This document shows positions 59,260-64,000 of a stretch of DNA of 64,000 nucleotides, in pieces. Made by a program: the position numbers and the translations under genes. The DNA comes from Rhodococcus sp. P-2. GTDB taxonomy: Bacteria > Actinomycetota > Actinomycetes > Mycobacteriales > Mycobacteriaceae. A model generated the notes under the pieces. That model did not search any database, had not been told where the DNA came from, and saw nothing but the letters and a program-made list of their open reading frames with translations. Location: NCBI RefSeq assembly GCF_016598535.1, contig NZ_CP066779.1:6012053-6076052 (forward strand). The letters run 5' to 3'. Each line of letters begins with the position of its first letter. Within the stretch, counting starts at the first letter, position 1.

Positions 59260-60474
59260 TCAGAGCGACCAGCCTGATTTCTCGGCCCACTCCCACGCCC
59301 GGTGGAAGGCGGCGTCGAACCACGGGGTCTTGACTCCCAGGTAGGCGTCGATCGCCGAGGCGTAGTCGTCGATGCCTGCGGCACTCTCGGCTGCCTTGAC
59401 CTTGAGTTCGGCGTACTCGGCACGCGCCGACGGATCGGCGCGAAGCCAGTCGCGGAAGAGGATCGCGAACTGCTGACCGGGCCAACCGTCCACCCGAATA
59501 TGGATGTTCGCGCGACGCCCTGGATCGGCACTGCCGTGAATCCGCTTTGCCCACACCGCCGGATCGGTCTCGCCGCCGAGGTACGACGGTTTCGGGTCGT
59601 CGGCGACGATGTGCTCGATCCGGGGGAACCCGGCAGCCGCCAGATCTTCCGCGAGGTCGTCGGCAACACCGAGGTGCTCGACGGTGATCTGAATGTCGAT
59701 CACGTCCTTGGCATCGAGACCCGGCACTGCGGTCGACCCGATGTGATCGATACGGAGCGCGCGGTCACCGGAAGCCAGCGACAACCGGCCGATGATTCGT
59801 TCGGCCTGTGCCGGCCACGACGGGTCGGCTGGAGTCAGCTCCGGCAGTGCGCGTACTACCGTGCCCTCGCGGAGGTTCTTCTCGAAAGGTACAAGTCGAT
59901 TCGCCCACAGATCGCGGACCACGTCGTCGAGTGAACCCGGCTCTCCGCTGTTGTCGAGCCACACGTCGGCAACAGCACGACGCTGATCGTCGTTTGCCTG
60001 CGCTGCGATTCGCGCACGAGCGTCGGACTCCGGCATGCCGCGCGAGCCCACCAAACGTCGAACTCGTTCCTCCTCGTCGACGTAGACGATGACGACCAGA
60101 TTGAATGCCGGCGCCATCGAACCCTCGACCAACAGCGGAATGTCTTGAACGAGCACTGCATCGGACGGCGCAGACGAGATCTGCTCCATCGTCCGCGTAC
60201 CGATCAACGGGTGGAGGATGCCGTTGAGAGTGCCGCGCGATGTGTCGTCGGCAAACGCCAACGAGGCCAGCGCAGGTCTGTTGAGGCTGCCGTCCTCGGA
60301 CAGAATCCCGTCGCCGAATGCATCGACCAGAGCGGCAAGGCCAGGAGTGCCGGGCTCGACCACTTCTCGGGCGATCAGGTCGGCATCGACGATGACGGCT
60401 CCCAGTTCGCTGAGGATTTTCGACACTGTCGACTTACCGGCTCCGATGCCTCCAGTGAGGCCTACTCTCAACAC
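59260..60474 (-). CDS. coaE: dephospho-CoA kinase fused to GrpB/UPF0157 domain
   Basis: Final step of coenzyme A synthesis. 404 residues: residues 1-195 are a dephospho-CoA kinase with P-loop GLTGGIGAGKS near 6-16, the DADLIAREVVEPG acceptor region and the QDIPLLVE segment; residues about 205-400 form a GrpB/UPF0157 nucleotidyltransferase-like domain (IDHIGSTAVPGLDAKDVIDI). The fusion is known in Actinobacteria (Rv1631), where the extra domain has been linked to CoaE folding and regulation. GTG start at 60474 chosen because the kinase fold starts at LRVGLTGG. Confidence 0.95.
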   Translation of the reverse strand: MLRVGLTGGIGAGKSTVSKILSELGAVIVDADLIAREVVEPGTPGLAALVDAFGDGILSEDGSLNRPALASLAFADDTSRGTLNGILHPLIGTRTMEQISSAPSDAVLVQDIPLLVEGSMAPAFNLVVIVYVDEEERVRRLVGSRGMPESDARARIAAQANDDQRRAVADVWLDNSGEPGSLDDVVRDLWANRLVPFEKNLREGTVVRALPELTPADPSWPAQAERIIGRLSLASGDRALRIDHIGSTAVPGLDAKDVIDIQITVEHLGVADDLAEDLAAAGFPRIEHIVADDPKPSYLGGETDPAVWAKRIHGSADPGRRANIHIRVDGWPGQQFAILFRDWLRADPSARAEYAELKVKAAESAAGIDDYASAIDAYLGVKTPWFDAAFHRAWEWAEKSGWSL

Positions 60475-60633
60475 ACTCGACAGTCTCTCATCTCCGCGCC
60501 CGAGAGATCGAGACACGCCTACCGATCGAACACGCCGGGGCATTCGAGGCTCAAATACCACAATTTCGGTGACTGTGCGGTTATGTTCTAGCGAACGCAC
60601 CTGTACCTGCACCTTCTCGAGAAAGTGGACGCC

Positions 60634-60849
60634 ATGCGAGCAGATCGCGACCATCACGGTCAGCACCGCCTCGGAATGCCGAACGGCGTGCACTGCATAG
60701 AGTTTCCCGAAGTTGCTTTTGCCCTGGCAGAGCACCGTCGTACGTGGTTCACGATGCTCGTGAGCCAAGGCCGACACAGCTTCGCGTCGATGCGTAAGCG
60801 CACAGCCGAAGCGACCGCCACCTACTGGGTGCCTGCTCCCGCAAACTGA
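60634..60849 (+). CDS. small protein of unknown function
   Basis: 71-residue protein, not recognised: RADRDHHGQHRLGMPNGVHC, then a hydrophobic-aromatic stretch FPEVAFALAEHRRTWFTMLV and FASMRKRTAEATATYWVPAP. No signal peptide, one Cys. It lies alone on the + strand between coaE and rpsA. Reasons to believe it: an ATG with GAGAAAG upstream, and a well-formed intrinsic terminator 18 bp past the stop. A TATGTT hexamer (60582-60587) may be its -10, without a matching -35. A GTG at 60625 would add 3 residues. Confidence 0.6.
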   Translation: MRADRDHHGQHRLGMPNGVHCIEFPEVAFALAEHRRTWFTMLVSQGRHSFASMRKRTAEATATYWVPAPAN

Positions 60850-60867
60850 GTTCTCTTCACGAAGTAC

Positions 60868-60902
60868 AAAATGACCGGCAACCCTTCGGTGCCGGTCATT
60901 TT
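60868..60902 (+). terminator. intrinsic terminator after the small gene
   Basis: 13-bp stem AAAATGACCGGCA (60868-60880) / TGCCGGTCATTTT (60890-60902), 9-nt loop, followed by TG; the 3' arm ends in a T-run. Symmetric enough to work in both directions. Confidence 0.85.
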
Positions 60903-60951
60903 TGTGTTCACTCACTGAATTCTTTGTGTGCAAGTGACACTTGACAGAGAA

Positions 60952-60989
60952 AAGAACCCCGCCCCTGCACGTGCAGGGGCGGGGTTCTT
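60952..60989 (-). terminator. intrinsic terminator of rpsA
   Basis: 38-bp perfect palindrome: AAGAACCCCGCCCCTGCAC (60952-60970) and its complement with no fixed loop. On the minus strand the second arm ends TTCTTTTCTCT, a U-rich tail. It is 36 bp beyond the rpsA stop; a smaller 9-bp hairpin (CGCTTGATC/GATCAAGCG) lies between them. Confidence 0.88.
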
Positions 60990-61024
60990 CACAGATCTCG
61001 CTTGATCAGATCAAGCGGTAATCC

Positions 61025-62512
61025 TTATGCGTTGCCCGACAGCTTCTCGCGAAGTGCGGCGAGCTGTGCATCGCTGGCGAGCGATCCGCCAGCGGACTCT
61101 GCCGGAGCGGAGCCGGCAGCAGCCGGAGCCTCAGCATCATCTGCAGCAGCCGTCTCCGAGGAGTAGCCGGCAGCAGCGGTGGCAGCCTCAGCGGCCTCGT
61201 CTGCAGCGGTCTTCTCCATCTGAGTGGTGTGCATCTTGTGGCGACGCTCAGCCTCGGCGTAGCGGTTCTCCCACTCTTCACGCTGCTTGTCGAAGCCCTC
61301 GAGCCATTCGTTGGTCTCGGGATCGAAGCCCTCGGGGAAGATGTAGTTGCCCTGCTCGTCGTACGAGTCGGCCATGCCGTACTTGGACGGATCGAACTCG
61401 GCGTTGTAATCCTCGTTGGCCTGCTTCAGCGACAGCGAGATACGACGACGCTCGAGGTCGATGTCGATGACCTTGACGAGGGCATCGTCGCCGACGCCGA
61501 CAACCTGGTCCGGAACCTCGACGTGGCGCTCAGCGAGCTCCGAGATGTGAACGAGGCCTTCGATTCCCTCTTCGACGCGCACGAATGCACCGAACGGAAC
61601 CAGCTTCGTGACCTTGCCGGGCACGATCTGGCCGATGGCGTGCGTGCGGGCGAACTGACGCCACGGGTCTTCCTGCGTTGCCTTGAGCGACAGGGAGACG
61701 CGCTCGCGGTCCAGGTCGACGTCGAGAACCTCGACGGTGACCTCGGTGCCGACCTCGACAACCTCGGACGGGTGATCGATGTGCTTCCAAGACAGCTCGG
61801 AAACGTGAACCAGACCGTCTACGCCGCCCAGGTCCACGAATGCACCGAAGTTGACGATGGAGGACACGACGCCCTTGCGGACCTGGCCCTTCTGGAGCTG
61901 GTGCAGGAATTCGCTGCGAACCTCGGACTGAGTCTGCTCGAGCCATGCACGGCGCGACAGGACCACGTTGTTGCGGTTCTTGTCGAGCTCGATGATCTTG
62001 GCCTCGATCTCCTTGCCGACGTACGGCTGGAGGTCGCGGACGCGACGCATTTCGACGAGCGAAGCGGGGAGGAAGCCACGAAGACCGATGTCAAGGATGA
62101 GGCCGCCCTTGACGACCTCGATGACGGTGCCCTTGACGGCCTCGTCCTTCTCCTTGAGCTCCTCGATGGTGCCCCAGGCACGCTCGTACTGAGCGCGCTT
62201 CTTCGACAGGATCAGTCGACCTTCTTTGTCCTCCTTGGTGAGGACGAGAGCCTCGACCGCATCTCCCACGGAGACGACCTCGTTGGGGTCGACGTCGTGC
62301 TTGATGGAGAGCTCACGAGAAGGGATGACGCCTTCGGTCTTGTAACCGATGTCGAGCAGAACCTCGTCGCGGTCGACCTTGACGATGGTTCCTTCGACGA
62401 TGTCACCATCGTTGAAGTACTTGATCGTGGCATCGATGGCGGCGAGGAAGTCCTCGGCGGAGCCAATGTCGTTAATGGCAACCTGCGGCGAGGTGACGGT
62501 TGTGGAGGGCAT
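61025..62512 (-). CDS. rpsA: 30S ribosomal protein S1
   Basis: mRNA-binding ribosomal protein, 495 residues with four S1 OB-fold repeats at about 35-105 (GDIVEGTIVKVDRDEVLLD), 123-188, 210-280 (GVVSSIVNFGAFVDLGGVDG) and 295-367 (GKVTKLVPFGAFVRVEEGIE). E. coli S1 has six. The C-terminal about 60 residues are Ala/Glu-rich and disordered, ending AQLAALREKLSGNA. Start at 62512 (PSTTVTSPQVAIND) chosen by family comparison, with GGAG 11 nt ahead; the open frame further upstream is spurious. Confidence 0.96.
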   Translation of the reverse strand: MPSTTVTSPQVAINDIGSAEDFLAAIDATIKYFNDGDIVEGTIVKVDRDEVLLDIGYKTEGVIPSRELSIKHDVDPNEVVSVGDAVEALVLTKEDKEGRLILSKKRAQYERAWGTIEELKEKDEAVKGTVIEVVKGGLILDIGLRGFLPASLVEMRRVRDLQPYVGKEIEAKIIELDKNRNNVVLSRRAWLEQTQSEVRSEFLHQLQKGQVRKGVVSSIVNFGAFVDLGGVDGLVHVSELSWKHIDHPSEVVEVGTEVTVEVLDVDLDRERVSLSLKATQEDPWRQFARTHAIGQIVPGKVTKLVPFGAFVRVEEGIEGLVHISELAERHVEVPDQVVGVGDDALVKVIDIDLERRRISLSLKQANEDYNAEFDPSKYGMADSYDEQGNYIFPEGFDPETNEWLEGFDKQREEWENRYAEAERRHKMHTTQMEKTAADEAAEAATAAAGYSSETAAADDAEAPAAAGSAPAESAGGSLASDAQLAALREKLSGNA

Positions 62513-62849
62513 ATGTTGAATTGCTCCGGACGAGTTGTGGTCGGTTGATGGATTTTGTCGGACGAGATGCGCAACTGTGGCGTACAAATGTTGGAAGTAC
62601 TTTGTGAAGTACTTGATCGAAGTACCCAGCTGCATCAATTACGAACAACCGAATACCGGATCACATTCCACACCGCGGAAGCGCACCGCGAGCTCTCTCG
62701 GTCCGACTGATTCCGAGACCTTGGTAAAGATCTCGTATAGACAATCGGTCGGATGACAGACACTCGCGTGAGTAAGACTACGCGTCGGCTATCTTGCCGG
62801 GCAAACCCGGGTACCCTGCGCCCGCGTCACCCGTTCTACTGTGTTGTTC
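62513..62849. other. intergenic region between rpsA and the methyltransferase
   Basis: 337 bp between divergent genes, AT-richer than its flanks. It contains three GAAGTAC repeats (62594-62625) on the rpsA side and a -10-like TCTACT at 62835-62840 close to the methyltransferase ATG. No small gene or RNA gene was recognised. Confidence 0.6.
62594..62625. repeat. three GAAGTAC repeats in the rpsA upstream region
   Basis: GAAGTAC at 62594-62600, 62606-62612 and 62619-62625, spaced 12 and 13 bp. The first two extend to the palindrome AAGTACTT. They lie 82-113 bp before the rpsA start codon, in the promoter or leader. Confidence 0.75.
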
Positions 62850-63695
62850 ATGTCTGACGAGCGCCATGCCGCCGCCAATTCCATTCTCGGTACCAGCGGC
62901 GTCGGCCGGGTCCGTGTCGATTCGAGTGCCAGCGACCGCGCCAGCCGTGCGTGGTGGGACGCCGACGCCGACGATTACCACCGAACCCACGGCGAGTTTC
63001 TGGGCGTGAACAGCGCCGAAGGTGAATTCGTCTGGTGCCCCGAAGGGCTGCACGAGGGCGATCACCACCTGCTCGGCGACATAGTCGACAAAGACATATT
63101 GGAAGTGGGTTGCGGCTCGGCGCCGTGCGCCCGATGGCTCGCCGGACACGGTGCTCGGGCTGTCGGTCTCGACATCTCGATGGGGATGCTCGCCCGCGGG
63201 CAGGACGCGATGAATGCCGGCGGACCGGCAGTCCCGTTGATTCAGGCGAGTGCAGAACTCCTGCCGTTCGCCGACGAGAGTTTCGACATCGCCTGCTCGG
63301 CGTTCGGTGCTGTGCCGTTCGTGGCCGATTCGCAGCAGGTGATGAACGAAGTCGCCCGGGTTCTGCGGCCCGGCGGATCGTGGGTCTTTGCCGTCAACCA
63401 TCCGATCCGATGGATCTTCCCCGACGATCCCGGGCCAAAGGGCTTGACCGCGACCCTCCCCTACTTCGACCGCACCCCGTACGTCGAGGTCGACGACAAC
63501 GGAGTCCCCACCTACGTCGAGCATCACCGCACCATCGGCGACCGGGTTCGCGAGATCGTCGCGGCCGGACTCCAGGTCCGCGACATCATCGAGCCCGAAT
63601 GGCCGGAGTGGTTGGACCGCGAATGGGGACAGTGGAGTCCCCTGCGCGGCCAACTCTTTCCGGGCACTGCAATTTTCAGCGCCGTCAAACCCTGA
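62850..63695 (+). CDS. SAM-dependent methyltransferase (class I)
   Basis: 281-residue Methyltransf_11-type enzyme. Motif I ILEVGCGSAPCARWLAG near residue 83, the acidic residue of motif II in AVGLDISMGMLARG, motif post-II in ASAELLPFADESFDIACSAF, and VARVLRPGGSWVFAV. The N-terminus has WWDADADDYHRTHGEFLG, typical of this actinobacterial subgroup. ATG at 62850 preferred: no ribosome site, and TCTACT ends 9 nt upstream, so the mRNA may be (nearly) leaderless. Substrate unknown. Confidence 0.9.
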   Translation: MSDERHAAANSILGTSGVGRVRVDSSASDRASRAWWDADADDYHRTHGEFLGVNSAEGEFVWCPEGLHEGDHHLLGDIVDKDILEVGCGSAPCARWLAGHGARAVGLDISMGMLARGQDAMNAGGPAVPLIQASAELLPFADESFDIACSAFGAVPFVADSQQVMNEVARVLRPGGSWVFAVNHPIRWIFPDDPGPKGLTATLPYFDRTPYVEVDDNGVPTYVEHHRTIGDRVREIVAAGLQVRDIIEPEWPEWLDREWGQWSPLRGQLFPGTAIFSAVKP

Positions 63696-63698
63696 CGG

Positions 63699-64000
63699 CT
63701 ACAGCAGCTTCGACAGGAACGCCTTGGTCCGATCGTGCTGCGGATTGGCCAGGAGTTCCCGCGGCTCGCCTGCCTCGACCACAACTCCCCCGTCCATGAA
63801 CACCAACTGGTCTGCGACCTCGCGGGCGAAACCCATCTCGTGGGTGACGACCACCATCGTCATGCCTTCTTTGGCCAACTGCTTCATCACGGTGAGAACT
63901 TCACCGACGAGTTCGGGGTCGAGCGCGGACGTCGGCTCGTCGAACAGCATGAGCTTCGGGTCCATCGCGAGAGCGCGAGCGATGGCAACTCTTTGCTGCT
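63699..64000 (-). CDS. polar amino-acid ABC transporter ATPase (C-terminal part only)
   Basis: The window shows the last 99 or so codons of an ABC ATPase read leftward; the gene begins beyond 64000. Visible: the end of the signature ([12 protein letters not shown]), Walker [18 protein letters not shown]-loop, and the H-loop [20 protein letters not shown], which is the GlnQ/HisP pattern for uptake of glutamine, glutamate or similar amino acids. Its stop is 3 bp from the methyltransferase stop (convergent). Confidence 0.93.
   Translation of the reverse strand, partial: QQRVAIARALAMDPKLMLFDEPTSALDPELVGEVLTVMKQLAKEGMTMVVVTHEMGFAREVADQLVFMDGGVVVEAGEPRELLANPQHDRTKAFLSKLL

Noticed and set aside
61229-62548. 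439-codon + strand frame, Asp/Leu/Val-rich
   Set aside because: Antisense of rpsA; low-complexity composition typical of shadow frames.

Overview
The window is a high-GC actinobacterial chromosome segment. Gene content and order (prfA-prmC-sua5-rfe-atp operon-murA-rrn, and tyrS-mpg-ABC-argCJBDFRGH-pheTS-infC-uvrA-uvrB-coaE-rpsA) match the mycobacterial and nocardial backbone. Protein style and some local gene insertions point to Rhodococcus, probably the R. erythropolis/qingshengii group; this assignment is inferred from recall, not from a search.

Layout. (1) 1-15423, mostly + strand: end of prfA, prmC, sua5, a serine hydroxymethyltransferase paralogue, wecA/rfe, atpI, the complete atpBEFHAGDC operon, a DUF2550 protein, a convergent PduO-type cobalamin adenosyltransferase, and murA. 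(2) 15424-16559: no genes. It holds two ribosomal RNA promoter/leader regions facing each other, joined without any 16S/23S/5S genes as a 245-bp inverted repeat with no spacer. In fast-growing mycobacteria rrnA follows murA and rrnB follows tyrS, so this looks like two rrn-flanking contigs fused head to head (assembly misjoin) or, less likely, a real rearrangement. Order across position 16016/16017 should not be trusted. (3) 16560-25468: tyrS, mpg, a TetR-controlled ABC exporter, a Trm112-like protein, a giant lipase/acyl-CoA-synthetase-like fusion, then argH. (4) 24047-32598: the full arginine operon argCJBDFRGH read leftward, most junctions being 4-nt stop/start overlaps, with a phased ARG-box operator in front of argC. 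(5) 32637-37503: an accessory module: an acidic unknown protein, then an operon of flavin monooxygenase, bile-acid/sodium-symporter-family transporter and SDR epimerase, divergent from a double-length Lrp/AsnC regulator. (6) 37561-43604: pheTS, an rRNA methyltransferase, rplT, rpmI and infC (infC starts with ATC and has a terminator in its leader). (7) 44006-58650: DUF1844, DUF1801, a WYL regulator with a divergent hydrolase, uvrA, a metallo-hydrolase, DUF2716, a DoxX protein with a long hendecad-repeat tail, a HelD/HelR helicase, a DUF732 lipoprotein, a universal stress protein, an SCO6745-family protein and uvrB. (8) 58737-64000: DUF402, coaE-GrpB fusion, a small unknown gene with its own terminator, rpsA, a methyltransferase and the start of an amino-acid ABC ATPase.

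The region is mostly core metabolism: translation termination and factors, cell-wall precursor synthesis, oxidative phosphorylation, arginine synthesis and nucleotide-excision repair. The best leads are the rrn-less palindromic junction, the infC leader, the 16-bp repeats before pheS, the DoxX-hendecad protein, the tandem Lrp-controlled monooxygenase operon, and the fusion enzyme with a degenerate adenylation loop. No CRISPR array, tRNA gene, IS element or prophage was recognised.
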